From contig NZ_JBNXUM010000009.1 of the NCBI RefSeq assembly GCF_050563545.1, positions 168,267 to 232,266 on the forward strand: a stretch of 64,000 nt of DNA, read 5' to 3'. Source of the DNA: Falsiroseomonas sp050563545 (GTDB lineage: Bacteria; Pseudomonadota; Alphaproteobacteria; Acetobacterales; Acetobacteraceae). Of this stretch, positions 25,730 to 34,141 are shown in pieces. The position numbers and the translations under genes are program-made. Below the pieces are notes generated by a model that saw nothing but the letters and a program-made list of their open reading frames with translations, ran no database searches and had not been told where the DNA came from. The stretch's first letter is position 1, and each line of letters starts with the position of its first letter.

Positions 25730-26879
25730 GATGGCGCAGCCCCGCGATGACGCCGCGCAGTTCCGCCAGGCCCCGCAGCCGCCCGACTAGCGTATAGCCC
25801 GGATGCGTCTTCCGCCCGGCGTCGGACAGCAGGACATGGCCGTGGTCCGGCCGGAACGGGATCTCCTCGCCCCTCCGCTTCTCCTCGTCCAGGAAGGCCG
25901 CGATCACCGCCGGCATGTCCACGTCGCCGCCGAGATGATCGGCCTCATGGAAGGACCCGTCCGGTTCCTTCGTCACGTTGCGCAGGTGCAGGAAGGCGAC
26001 ATGCGGCGCGAACTCCCGCGCCATTGCCGGCAGGTCGTTCGCCACGCCGGCGCCGAGAGACCCCGTGCAGAAGGTGATCCCGTTCGACCGCGAGGGCACC
26101 ATCGCGACGAGGTCCGCCAGGTCCTGCCGGTTCGACACGATGCGCGGCAGGCCGAGGATCGGCCGCGGCGGATCGTCGGGATGCATGCACATCGCGATCC
26201 CGGCTTCCTCGGCCGCCGGCACGACCTCGCGCAGGAAGCGCGCGAGGTTCGCCTTCAGCGCCGCCGCGTCGATGCCGGCATAGCTCTCCAGCATCTGCCG
26301 CAAGCCCGGCACGTCATAGCGGTCGAAGGCGCCTGGCAGCCCCGCCATGATCGAGGACAGCAGCGTGTCGCGATCCGTCTCCGTCGATTGCGCGAACCAC
26401 TCCCGCGCCGCCGCCAGCACGTCGGGGCGGTGGTCGGCCTCGGCGCCGAGCCGCTGCAGCATCAGCACGTCGAAGGCGGCCTGGCGCACCGCGTCGAAGC
26501 GCAGCGCCAGCGCGCCGGTCTTCATCCGGTACGCGAGATCCGTGCGCGTCCAGTCCAGCACCGGCATGAAGTTGTAGCAGACCGTCGAGATGCCGCAGCG
26601 CCCGAGGTTGCGGAGCGACTCCCGGTAGTTCGCGAAGATGCGCGGCAGGTCGCCGGTGCCGCGCTTCACGTCCTCATGCACTGGCAGGCTTTCCACCACC
26701 GACCAGCGCAGGCCCGCCGCCTCGATCATGGCCTGGCGGGCGCGGATCGCGTCCTCGGGCCAGGCCTCGCCATAGGGGATCTCGTGCAGGGCGGTGACGA
26801 TGCCCGTGGCACCGGTCTGGCGGATCTCCTCCAGACGGATGTCGTCGAGCGGGCCGAACCAGCGCCAGGTCTCTTCCAT
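25716..26879 (-). CDS. uxuA: D-mannonate dehydratase
   Basis: Removes water from D-mannonate to give 2-keto-3-deoxy-D-gluconate. The 387-residue TIM-barrel protein starts MEETWRWFGPLDDI and has the UxuA landmarks GATGIVTALHEIPYGE, VCYNFMPVLDWTRTDL, GIAMCMHPDDPP with its metal-site histidine, and FCTGSLG with GRVAFLHLRN-type (FLHLRNV) and FHEADHLGGDVDM. Metal ligands of the Fe/Mn site appear intact. The start is ATG 26879. It lies 13 bases after the dehydrogenase gene and overlaps uxuB. Confidence 0.94.
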   Translation of the reverse strand: MEETWRWFGPLDDIRLEEIRQTGATGIVTALHEIPYGEAWPEDAIRARQAMIEAAGLRWSVVESLPVHEDVKRGTGDLPRIFANYRESLRNLGRCGISTVCYNFMPVLDWTRTDLAYRMKTGALALRFDAVRQAAFDVLMLQRLGAEADHRPDVLAAAREWFAQSTETDRDTLLSSIMAGLPGAFDRYDVPGLRQMLESYAGIDAAALKANLARFLREVVPAAEEAGIAMCMHPDDPPRPILGLPRIVSNRQDLADLVAMVPSRSNGITFCTGSLGAGVANDLPAMAREFAPHVAFLHLRNVTKEPDGSFHEADHLGGDVDMPAVIAAFLDEEKRRGEEIPFRPDHGHVLLSDAGRKTHPGYTLVGRLRGLAELRGVIAGLRHRAPV

Positions 26880-26892
26880 CTCGCGAGCCCCT

Positions 26893-27933
26893 TCAGAAGG
26901 AAAGCTGGACCTTCATCGCCGCGCGCCGGTCCGACGCCAGGTCGAAGGCGGCGACGGCATCGGCCATCGGCCGCGTCGCGGTGATCAAAGGGCGGACATC
27001 GATGGCGCGCGTCGCGATCAGCCCGGCCGCAACCTCGAATTCCGGGTGGAAGCGGAAGGTGCCGACCAGGCGGAGCTCCTTCGCGACGACGGTGTTCATC
27101 GGCACGTCGAAGGCGCCGCCCACGCCGACCTGCACGATGGTGCCGCGCGGGCGGACGCCGGCGATGGCCTGGGCCAGCGCGCGCGGGTTGCCGCTGCATT
27201 CGAAGGCGATGTCGAACCGGCCCTTGTCCTTCTCCTCCGCCGCCAGCGCGTCCCTGTCCGTCGCGACGTTGACCGCCGCCGCCGCGCCGATCCGCCGCGC
27301 GAGCGCCAGCGGCTCCTCCACGAGGTCGGTGACGGTGATCTCCCCCGCCCCGGCGTGGCGCAGCGCGAGCAGCACGACGCCGCCGATCGGCCCGAAGCCC
27401 GTCACCAGCACCCGCCTGCCCCTGACGTCGCCGGCCTGGCCCACGGCGTGCAGCGCGACCGAGAGCGGCTCGCTCATCGCGGCCTCGCCGATCGAGACGA
27501 GGTCGCCCACCCCGACGCACTGACGCGCCTGCGCGACCAGGTGCCGGCGGAAACCGCCCTGGACATGCGGGAAGCGCATCGCGCTGCCGTAGAAGCGCAT
27601 CTCGAGGCAATGCTGCGGCTCGCCCCGCGCGCAGTACTCGCACTCGCCGCAGGGGTTGGACGGATTCACCGCGACGCGGTCGCCGGGCTTCAGCGCCGTC
27701 ACGCCGTCGCCGAGCGCGGCGATCGTCCCCGCGACCTCATGGCCAAGGATCATGGGCTGGCGCACCCGCACCGCGCCGAAGCCGCCATCGAGGTAGTAGT
27801 GCAGGTCGGACCCGCAGATCCCGCCCGCGCCGATCTCGACCAGCACCTCGCCCGGCCCGGGCTCGCCCACCTCCACGCTCTCCACGCGCAGGTCGCGCTG
27901 GGCATGCAGCACGCAGGCTTCGGTCGTGGCCAT
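26893..27933 (-). CDS. L-idonate/L-gulonate 5-dehydrogenase-like zinc enzyme
   Basis: Medium-chain zinc dehydrogenase of 346 residues. The catalytic zinc site is in GICGSDLHYY and GHEVAGTI; the structural zinc Cys quartet is in NPCGECEYCARGEPQHC; the NAD(P) loop is VTGFGPIGGVVLLAL. Its closest named relatives by pattern are L-idonate 5-dehydrogenases. In this operon the product would have to feed uxuB, and L-gulonate 5-dehydrogenase (L-gulonate to D-fructuronate) fits that need better than idonate oxidation to 5-ketogluconate. The start is ATG 27933. The enzyme family is sure; the substrate is inference from neighbours. Confidence 0.87.
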   Translation of the reverse strand: MATTEACVLHAQRDLRVESVEVGEPGPGEVLVEIGAGGICGSDLHYYLDGGFGAVRVRQPMILGHEVAGTIAALGDGVTALKPGDRVAVNPSNPCGECEYCARGEPQHCLEMRFYGSAMRFPHVQGGFRRHLVAQARQCVGVGDLVSIGEAAMSEPLSVALHAVGQAGDVRGRRVLVTGFGPIGGVVLLALRHAGAGEITVTDLVEEPLALARRIGAAAAVNVATDRDALAAEEKDKGRFDIAFECSGNPRALAQAIAGVRPRGTIVQVGVGGAFDVPMNTVVAKELRLVGTFRFHPEFEVAAGLIATRAIDVRPLITATRPMADAVAAFDLASDRRAAMKVQLSF

Positions 27934-27945
27934 GGCGTTACTCCC

Positions 27946-29223
27946 TCAACGGTAGAAGATAGTGGGCAGCGTCAGCGACAATGCCGGGATGAAGCTCACC
28001 AGCGCCAGCACGATGAAGTTGCAGACCAGGAAGGGCCAGATGGCACGGCTGATCTCGGCCAGCGACACCTTGGCGATGTTGGCGCAGATGAAGAGGCAGA
28101 CGCCCACCGGCGGCGTGGTCAGCCCGATCATCAGGTTCAGGATCACGAAGGTCGCGAAATGCACGGGATCGATCCCGACGCCCGACGCGACCGCCAGCAG
28201 CGGCGGCGTCAGGATGATCAGCGCGGCGATCGTCTCCATGAACATGCCGACGACGATGAGCAGCAGGTTGATCAGGATGATGATGGCGAAGGGATTTCGC
28301 GTCGCGCCCAGCAGCCATTCCGCGATGGCCTGCGGCACGCGCTCCGCCGTCAGGATCCAGCCGAAGACGTTGGCGAAGCCGACCAGCAGCATGATCGCCG
28401 CGCCGGCGATCGCGCTTTCCGCGATCAGGCGGGGAATGTCGCGCCAGGCCAGCCCCTTGTAGACGAAGAGGCCCACGACCGCGGCATAGAGCACCGCGAT
28501 CACCGCGGCCTCGGTCGGCGTGAAGTAGCCGGACACGATGCCGAACAGGATCAGGAAGGTCATGCCCAGCGCCCAGATCGCGCCGCGGAAGGCCTGCCAG
28601 AGTTCGCCCCAGCCCTTCCAGCTCTCCCGCGGGAAGTTCCGCCGGATCGACAGGATGTAGACCGTGATCATCATCCCGACGCCGAGCATCACGCCCGGGA
28701 CGGCGCCCGCCAGGAACATCTGCCCGACCGAGATCCCGGTCAGCGACCCCACGATGATCATCGGCACGGAAGGCGGGATGATCGGCCCGACGGTGGACGC
28801 CGCCGCCGTCAGCGCCGCGGCGAAGGACACGGGGTAGCCCGCGCGCTGCATCCCCGGGATCAGCACCGCGCCGAGCGAGGCCGCATCCGCCGCCGCCGTG
28901 CCCGAGATGCCCGCGAAGACCATGGACCCCGCGACATTGGTCTGCGCAAGACCGCCGCGGACATGGCCGACCACCGCGTTGGCGAAGCGGATGATGCGGT
29001 CGGTGATCCCGCCGCCATTCATCAGGTTGCCCGCCAGGATGAAGGCCGGGATGGACAGCAGCACGAAGCTGTCCATGCCGGAGAACATCTTCTGCGGAAT
29101 GATCGCGAGCGGCAGGCCCGCGGCCAGCAGGTAGACCGCCGAGGACAGCCCCAGCACCACCGCGACGGGAAAGCCCGCGAGCAGCGTGACGACGAAGACG
29201 ACGGCCAGCAGGGTGAGGAGCAT
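27946..29223 (-). CDS. TRAP transporter large permease (DctM-like)
   Basis: The 425-residue, roughly 12-helix membrane subunit of a TRAP transporter, which uses the sodium gradient to import the ligand captured by the periplasmic receptor. Family stretches include LLSIPAFILAGNLMNGGGITDRII, GSMVFAGISGTAAADAASLG, AASTVGPIIPPSVPMII and GLTTPPVGVCLFICANIAK. I start it at ATG 29223, whose A-T-G shares one base with the small-permease stop (TGATG), a sign of coupled translation; the longer frame upstream is non-coding. It lies 12 bases before the dehydrogenase gene. Confidence 0.95.
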   Translation of the reverse strand: MLLTLLAVVFVVTLLAGFPVAVVLGLSSAVYLLAAGLPLAIIPQKMFSGMDSFVLLSIPAFILAGNLMNGGGITDRIIRFANAVVGHVRGGLAQTNVAGSMVFAGISGTAAADAASLGAVLIPGMQRAGYPVSFAAALTAAASTVGPIIPPSVPMIIVGSLTGISVGQMFLAGAVPGVMLGVGMMITVYILSIRRNFPRESWKGWGELWQAFRGAIWALGMTFLILFGIVSGYFTPTEAAVIAVLYAAVVGLFVYKGLAWRDIPRLIAESAIAGAAIMLLVGFANVFGWILTAERVPQAIAEWLLGATRNPFAIIILINLLLIVVGMFMETIAALIILTPPLLAVASGVGIDPVHFATFVILNLMIGLTTPPVGVCLFICANIAKVSLAEISRAIWPFLVCNFIVLALVSFIPALSLTLPTIFYR

Positions 29224-29693
29224 CAGCGGACCCCCGCCAGGATTCGAAGCAGCCGCTCGACGCAGGCGAGCCCGAGGGTGACGGGCGCGAGCAGCATCGA
29301 GGCATGCACCCAGAACATGTTCCACCCCAGCGCCGGGCTGTCCTGCAGGCTGCCGATGTCGGTGAAGTCCCAGGACGGCTCGATCAGCGCGGCGCAGAAG
29401 ACGAGCATCGCGACCATCACGACCGCCTCCAGCCCGCGCCTGGCACGTTCCGGCAGGGCGGAGGTCACGACATCCACGTTGACGAGGTCGCCGGTGCGCA
29501 GCGACAGCCCCGCGCCGACGGCCGCGCTGAACAGCAGCGCGAAGCGCGACAGCTCCTCCGTCCAGACCGGCGGGCGCGGCAGCGTCAGGCGGGAGACCAC
29601 CTGCACCACCACGGCCGCGAGCAGGACGCAGAACACCGCGCTGAGCAATACGCGCAGCACCACATGGATGCCGTCCAGGAGTCGCAGGACCAT
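29223..29693 (-). CDS. TRAP transporter small permease (DctQ-like)
   Basis: A 156-residue protein with four membrane helices, partner of the large permease. Family features are VVSRLTLPRPPVWTEELSRFALLFSAAVGAGLSLRTGDLVNVDV-type sequence in the middle (WTEELSRF is the DctQ signature) and ALGWNMFWVHASMLLAPVTLG at the end. The start is ATG 29693 (MVLRLLDGIH). It is 52 bases after the receptor gene, which may reflect a need for more receptor than permease. Confidence 0.92.
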   Translation of the reverse strand: MVLRLLDGIHVVLRVLLSAVFCVLLAAVVVQVVSRLTLPRPPVWTEELSRFALLFSAAVGAGLSLRTGDLVNVDVVTSALPERARRGLEAVVMVAMLVFCAALIEPSWDFTDIGSLQDSPALGWNMFWVHASMLLAPVTLGLACVERLLRILAGVR

Positions 29694-29745
29694 CGTCGCA
29701 CTCCGTCTCGGGCCGCGCCTCGCTCGCGCGGCCCGGTTCAGCCCG

Positions 29746-30726
29746 TCAGGCCCGGGTCGCCAGCATCTGCTCGAGCAGCGGCTTCGCCTCGGCCCGCACG
29801 CCGGCGATGGAGGCCGGCCGCGCCTTCGCCGCAAAGGCCTGCTGGTCGGACGGCACGAAGGTCATGCCCTTGGCCTTCAGCTCGGCCTCCAGGTTGCGCT
29901 CATCCTCGGTGAAGAGCCCCCGCTCATAGGCCTGGGTGCGGCGCATGGCTTCCGTCAGCGCCTCGCGGTCCGCGGCGGACATCGCCTGCCAGCGGCGCTC
30001 GCTGATCGCGACGTAGATCCAGCTCCAGACATGCTCGGTGACGTTCACGAAGCGCTGGACCTCGTTGAAGTTGGCGCTGCGGATCAGCGCGAGCGGGTTC
30101 TCCTGCCCGTCGATCGTGCCGTTCTGGAGCGAGGTGAAGACCTCGCCGAAGGCCATCGGCGTCGGCCGCGCCCCCAGCGCCTGCCAGACCGAGACGAAGA
30201 GCGGCACGTTCGGCACGCGCAGGCGCAGCCCGTTCAGCTCGTCCGGAGTGCGGATGGCGCGGTTGGCCGTGAGGTTGCGCGGGCCCCGCGCGAAATAGCC
30301 GAGCGGGCGGACGCGCGCGCGCGTCACGATCTCGGCCGCGATCTGCTGGCCGATCGGCCCGCCCGCGACGGCGTCCATCTGCTGGATCGAGGTCACGGCG
30401 TAGGGCACCGCCAGCAGGGACGCCAGCGGCGCCCAGTTCTGCAGCGTCTCGCCGGTGATGGTCATGTCGGCGGTGCCGAGCTGCATGCCGTTGATCAGGT
30501 CCATCTCGCGGCCCAGCGTGTCGTTCGGGAAGACCTGCACCTCGATCCGGCCGTTCGACAGCGCGGCGGCTTCCTCGGCGAGCTTGAGGCAGGCGCGGTG
30601 CCAGACATTCTGCTCGTTCGCGAGGTGGCCGAGCTTCAGCGTCACGCGCCCCTGCCCCCAAGCGGTCTTCACGGTCGGCGCGGCGAGTGCGGCCGCGAGC
30701 AGCAGGGTGCGACGGTTGGTGGTCAT
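29746..30726 (-). CDS. TRAP transporter substrate-binding protein (DctP-like)
   Basis: Periplasmic receptor of 326 residues with an exported N-terminus (MTTNRRTLLLAAALAAPTVK, a Tat-like RR motif). TRAP marks are LKLGHLANEQNVWHRACLKLAEE, RIEVQVFPNDTLGREMDLINGMQLGTADM and the carboxylate-anchoring arginine in LNGLRLRVPNVPLF; PMAFGEVFTSLQNGTIDGQENP is the usual ligand-pocket stretch. The start is ATG 30726 after AAGGAGG, overlapping the regulator stop by four bases. The operon context suggests an aldonate or hexuronate ligand such as L-gulonate or D-mannonate. Confidence 0.94.
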   Translation of the reverse strand: MTTNRRTLLLAAALAAPTVKTAWGQGRVTLKLGHLANEQNVWHRACLKLAEEAAALSNGRIEVQVFPNDTLGREMDLINGMQLGTADMTITGETLQNWAPLASLLAVPYAVTSIQQMDAVAGGPIGQQIAAEIVTRARVRPLGYFARGPRNLTANRAIRTPDELNGLRLRVPNVPLFVSVWQALGARPTPMAFGEVFTSLQNGTIDGQENPLALIRSANFNEVQRFVNVTEHVWSWIYVAISERRWQAMSAADREALTEAMRRTQAYERGLFTEDERNLEAELKAKGMTFVPSDQQAFAAKARPASIAGVRAEAKPLLEQMLATRA

Positions 30727-31487
30727 GACGCTTCCTCCTTGCGTTGGGGCGACCGGCCGTTCCGGGCCGGCTCGAAGTAGTCGGGATGCGCGCGGGCGAT
30801 GCGCGGCAGGCTGGCGAGGATCTCGCGGAGATGCGCGCGCATCGCGGCCTCCGCCTGGTCGGGCTGGCCCCTGACGACGGCGCGGGCGATGGCGCGGTGC
30901 TGGCGGATCAGCTCGGGCAGCGGCGTCGCGCCTTCGAAGGACAGGAAGCGCACGCGGTCCATCTGCGCCTTGATCGGCTCCAGCGCGGTCCAGGCGAAGG
31001 CGCGGCCGATGCCTTCGGCCAGCGCGCGGTGGAAGGCCTCGTCGAGGACGAGGAAGCCCGGCGCGTCGCCGGCTTCCGCGCAGCGTTCCTGCCCCGCGAT
31101 CAGCTCGGCGAGCCGCGCGTCGAGCCCCGGCGCGCGCGCCTCGGCCGCGGCGCGGGCGACCGCGGCCTCCACGGCCTCGCGCACGAAGCGCGCGTCGTGC
31201 ACGGCATCCACGGAGATGCGCTGCACCACCGTGCCGCGCTGCGGGCGGATGGAGAGCAGCCCGGCCTCGGCGAGCTTGATGAAGGCTTCGCGCACGGGCT
31301 GTCGGCTGACGCCGAGCTGGCGGGCGATCTCGGCTTCGGACAGGGCGCGGCCCGGCAGCAGCTCGCAACGCACGATCGCCTCGCGCAGGCGCTGCAGGAC
31401 CTGGGGCGCGACCGGGCCTTCGGCGTCGGCCAGCACGGGCAGCGCGGGCGCGCGGGCGGGCTCGGCCGGTCGCTCCAGGCTGTCCAC
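30723..31487 (-). CDS. GntR/FadR-type (FCD) transcription regulator
   Basis: A 254-residue DNA-binding regulator. The winged helix-turn-helix is at about residues 28-95 (LREAIVRCELLPGRALSEAEIARQLGVSRQPVREAFIKLAEAGLL), and the all-helical FCD ligand domain follows, with the metal-binding pattern Asp-x4-Arg/His around LDEAFHRALAEG, RQHRAIARAV and AHLREIL. It is the first gene of the operon, starts at GTG 31487 after AAGGAAGG, and probably represses it until the imported sugar acid binds. The palindrome at 31518-31532 is a possible operator. Confidence 0.93.
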   Translation of the reverse strand: MDSLERPAEPARAPALPVLADAEGPVAPQVLQRLREAIVRCELLPGRALSEAEIARQLGVSRQPVREAFIKLAEAGLLSIRPQRGTVVQRISVDAVHDARFVREAVEAAVARAAAEARAPGLDARLAELIAGQERCAEAGDAPGFLVLDEAFHRALAEGIGRAFAWTALEPIKAQMDRVRFLSFEGATPLPELIRQHRAIARAVVRGQPDQAEAAMRAHLREILASLPRIARAHPDYFEPARNGRSPQRKEEAS

Positions 31488-31517
31488 GCGCCTTCCTTCC
31501 CCGCCGCTTTATGCCGT

Positions 31518-31532
31518 CTAGTATGGTAGTAG
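31518..31532. promoter_or_regulatory. Imperfect palindrome upstream of the GntR operon
   Basis: CTAGTATGGTAGTAG has the symmetric pattern CTAnTAnnnTAnTAG and lies 31 bases upstream of the regulator start, in a locally AT-richer patch. It is a plausible operator for the GntR protein; this is pattern evidence only. Confidence 0.4.
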
Positions 31533-31569
31533 CCCGAAGGCCAAGGCCGGCGCAAGGCTTCTCTTCGCC

Positions 31570-32856
31570 TCAGCCCGCCTCCCTCACCCCGCACCAATCC
31601 GCGATGAAGGCGGCGATGGTCAGCGTGCAGGTCTTGAGGTCGGCCAGCGAGGTCCGCTCGTCGAAGCCATGCGCACCCTCGCCCTTCGGCCCGTAGCAGA
31701 GCCCGGGGACGCCCATATAGAGTCCGTAGTAGCGCGTGTCGTTCACCGCGGTGCTGAGCCGCGCCGGCATCTCCCCGCCATGCACGGCGGCATGCGCGGC
31801 GGCCAGCACCGCCTCGGCCTCGCTGCCGGGCTCCAGCACATAGGGATCGGTCTGAAAGCCGTGGAAGACGACCTCCGGCGGGTTGTTGGCGAGGAAGGCG
31901 TCGCCCCTGGCCGCGTCCTTCACGACCTGCTCGACGGCGCGCATCGCTTCCTCCGGCGTCGTGCCCGGCACCAGGCCGATGCGGCAATCCACCTCGCACC
32001 AGGCGGGCGTCGAGGAAGCCCAGTCGCCGCCGCGGATGATGCCGGGGTTGAACTTGATGGGATCCTGCATCGCGCCATACCAGGCATTCGCGCGCGCCGC
32101 CTGGTTCAGCGTCTTGGTGTGCGCGTAGAGCGCCTGGATCAGCGCATAGGCCGACATGATGGCGTTCGTGCCATCCTGCGCGACCATGACGTGCACGGGC
32201 ACGCCGCGCACCTTCAGGCGGAACCATACCGTGCCGGTCTGGGCGCGGGTGATGGTGTGGCCAGTGGGCTCCGGGATCAGCGCGGCCTCCGCGCGGTAGC
32301 CCCGCAGCAGCGTCGCCAGCGCGCCGTTGCCGGTGCTCTCCTCCTCCGTCACGGTTTGCAGGTAGACATCGGCCGCGGGTTCCAGCCCCGCCGCGCGGAT
32401 CGCGTCCATCGCGAAGACCATGGCGGCGACGCCGGCCTTCATGTCATGCGCGCCGCGCCCGTAGAGCCAACCGTCGCGCACGACGCCGGCATAGGGCGGA
32501 TGCGTCCACATCGCGGCCGGCCCTTCCGGCACCACGTCGATATGCCCCTGCAGGATCAGGCTGCGGCCCGTGGGGTTTGCGGCGCGATGCGCGGCGACGA
32601 CCTGCACGCTTCGCGCCGGATCGGCATCCACCATCGGCGCGGCCTTCGGGTGCGAGGCCAGCGGCACATCGGCCAGGCTGAACCGGTCCATCGCATAGCC
32701 CCACGCGCCGAGCTGGCGGTGCATCCAGTCCTGCAGCGGCGCCTCCGCTCCGCGCAGCGAGGGAAAGCGCACCAGCTCCTGCAGGAAGCGCACCTCCTCG
32801 TCGAAGGCGGCGTCCACCGCGGCGCGGAGACGATCGAGCAGGATGGCGTCGGGCAT
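31570..32856 (-). CDS. M20-family metallohydrolase (ArgE/DapE-like)
   Basis: Zinc-dependent amidohydrolase of 428 residues cutting an N-acyl or peptide bond. The metal and catalytic residues are visible: His and Asp in LQGHIDVVPEG, the bridging Asp in GRGAHDMKAG, the catalytic Glu pair in TVTEEESTGNG, a metal Glu in LIPEPTG and the terminal His in GEGAHGFDERTSL. The dimerisation domain sits between the two halves. The start is ATG 32856 (MPDAILLDRL). It lies 82 bases upstream of the GntR gene on the same strand; a functional link is not evident. Substrate unknown (acetylornithine, succinyl-diaminopimelate and formyl-amino-acid hydrolases are relatives). Confidence 0.9.
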   Translation of the reverse strand: MPDAILLDRLRAAVDAAFDEEVRFLQELVRFPSLRGAEAPLQDWMHRQLGAWGYAMDRFSLADVPLASHPKAAPMVDADPARSVQVVAAHRAANPTGRSLILQGHIDVVPEGPAAMWTHPPYAGVVRDGWLYGRGAHDMKAGVAAMVFAMDAIRAAGLEPAADVYLQTVTEEESTGNGALATLLRGYRAEAALIPEPTGHTITRAQTGTVWFRLKVRGVPVHVMVAQDGTNAIMSAYALIQALYAHTKTLNQAARANAWYGAMQDPIKFNPGIIRGGDWASSTPAWCEVDCRIGLVPGTTPEEAMRAVEQVVKDAARGDAFLANNPPEVVFHGFQTDPYVLEPGSEAEAVLAAAHAAVHGGEMPARLSTAVNDTRYYGLYMGVPGLCYGPKGEGAHGFDERTSLADLKTCTLTIAAFIADWCGVREAG

Positions 32857-32976
32857 GCAGGTGCTCCGGAAAGTGGCCTGGCGGCCTCCTGCGGCCGAGC
32901 TTGCCGCGCCGCGTGCGGGTCCGTAAATCCTCCGCGGCGGCGCCCCTGCCAGCATCGCGCCCGCGCCGGAGCCCGC

Positions 32977-34008
32977 ATGCCCCACGCCCTCGAATTCGGC
33001 CTCGACACCTTCGGCGATGTCACCGCCGCGCCCGACGGCACGCCGAAGACCCACGCGCAGGTGATCCGCGACCTCGTCGAGGAGGCCGTTCTCGCCGACC
33101 GGCTCGGCGTCGATTTCATCGGCGTCGGCGAGCATCATCGCGCGGATTTCGCGGTCTCCGCGCCGGAGGTGGTGCTGGGCGCCATCGCCGCACGCACCAC
33201 GCGCATTCGGCTCGGCTCCGCCGTGACTGTCCTCAGCTCCGACGACCCCGTCCGCGTCTACCAGCGCTTCGCGACGGTGGACGCGGTTTCCGGCGGGCGC
33301 GCGGAAGTGATCCTCGGCCGCGGCTCCTTCACCGAATCCTTCCCGCTCTTCGGCCTGCCGCTCGAAAAATACGAGCTCCTGTTCGAGGACCGGCTCGACC
33401 TCTTCGCGCGCCTGCTTCCGCAGGAGCCCGTGACCTGGCAGGGCCGCACGCGTGCGCCGCTCGATGGCCAGCGCATCTTCCCGCTCGTGGAGAATCCGCC
33501 GCTGCGGACATGGATCGGCGTCGGCGGCAGCCCGCAATCCGTGATCCGTGCGGCCCGATACGGCCTGCCGCTGATGCTCGCGATCATCGGCGGCGAGCCC
33601 GCGCGCTTCGCGCCCTATGCCGATCTCTACCGCCAGGCCTGCGGGCAGCTCGGCATCGCCGTGCCGCCGATCGGCGTCCATTCGCCCGGCCATGTCGCGG
33701 AGACCGACGAGGCGGCGCGCGAGGCGATGTGGCCGGCCTATCGCGTCATGCGCGACCGCATCGGCGCGGAGCGCGGCTGGCCACCCATGGACCGCGCGGA
33801 GTTCGACCGCGAGGTCGAGACGGGCTCGCTCTATGTCGGATCGCCGGAGACGGTCGCGCGCAGGATCGCGGCGACGATCCGCGTGCTCGGCATCCAGCGC
33901 TTCCAGCTGAAATACAGCGCCGGCGCGCTGAGCCACGACCACCTGATGGGCTGCATCGGGCTCTACGCGACGCGGGTGATCCCGCTCGTGCGGGAGATGC
34001 TGGGCTAG
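32977..34008 (+). CDS. LLM-class (luciferase-like) flavin oxidoreductase
   Basis: TIM-barrel oxidoreductase of 343 residues of the bacterial luciferase-like family, using FMN or F420-type flavins supplied from a reductase. The N-terminus FGLDTFGDVTAAPDGTPKTH, the segment GVDFIGVGEHHRADFAVSAPEVVLGA and YQRFATVDAVSGGRAEVILGRG are typical of the luciferase-like group with a glycine-rich phosphate-binding end. The start is ATG 32977, divergent from the M20 hydrolase with about 120 bases between. The substrate is unknown; many relatives are annotated as alkane or nitrilotriacetate-type monooxygenases. Confidence 0.9.
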   Translation: MPHALEFGLDTFGDVTAAPDGTPKTHAQVIRDLVEEAVLADRLGVDFIGVGEHHRADFAVSAPEVVLGAIAARTTRIRLGSAVTVLSSDDPVRVYQRFATVDAVSGGRAEVILGRGSFTESFPLFGLPLEKYELLFEDRLDLFARLLPQEPVTWQGRTRAPLDGQRIFPLVENPPLRTWIGVGGSPQSVIRAARYGLPLMLAIIGGEPARFAPYADLYRQACGQLGIAVPPIGVHSPGHVAETDEAAREAMWPAYRVMRDRIGAERGWPPMDRAEFDREVETGSLYVGSPETVARRIAATIRVLGIQRFQLKYSAGALSHDHLMGCIGLYATRVIPLVREMLG

Positions 34009-34018
34009 GCCCCAATAG

Positions 34019-34046
34019 CCCTCTCCCCCACTCATGGGGGAAAGGG
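34019..34046. repeat. Dispersed GC palindrome, copy 4
   Basis: Eleven-position stem CCCTCTCCCCC / GGGGGAAAGGG with one mismatch and loop ACTCAT, ten bases after the luciferase-like gene, followed by TTGGGTGA, a flank often seen with this type of repeat. Confidence 0.7.
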
Positions 34047-34108
34047 TTGGGTGACGGGGCCGTCGAGGAAAAGGAAGGCGCCCTCATCGGCGCGCGCCCC
34101 TCGCCCTG

Positions 34109-34135
34109 CCCTCTCCCCCCTGCGGGTGGAGAGGG
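34109..34135. repeat. Dispersed GC palindrome, copy 5
   Basis: Eight-bp stem CCCTCTCC / GGAGAGGG with an 11-base GC-rich loop, six bases before the stop of the convergent binding-protein gene. Together with copy 4 it brackets the convergent intergenic region. Confidence 0.65.
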
Positions 34136-34141
34136 TTCACC

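Noticed and set aside
26794..30780. A 1328-codon open frame on the plus strand across the TRAP and uxu genes
   Set aside because: It is antisense to seven recognised genes, has an arginine/histidine/proline-rich, low-complexity protein and no domain; it is a by-product of high GC third positions.
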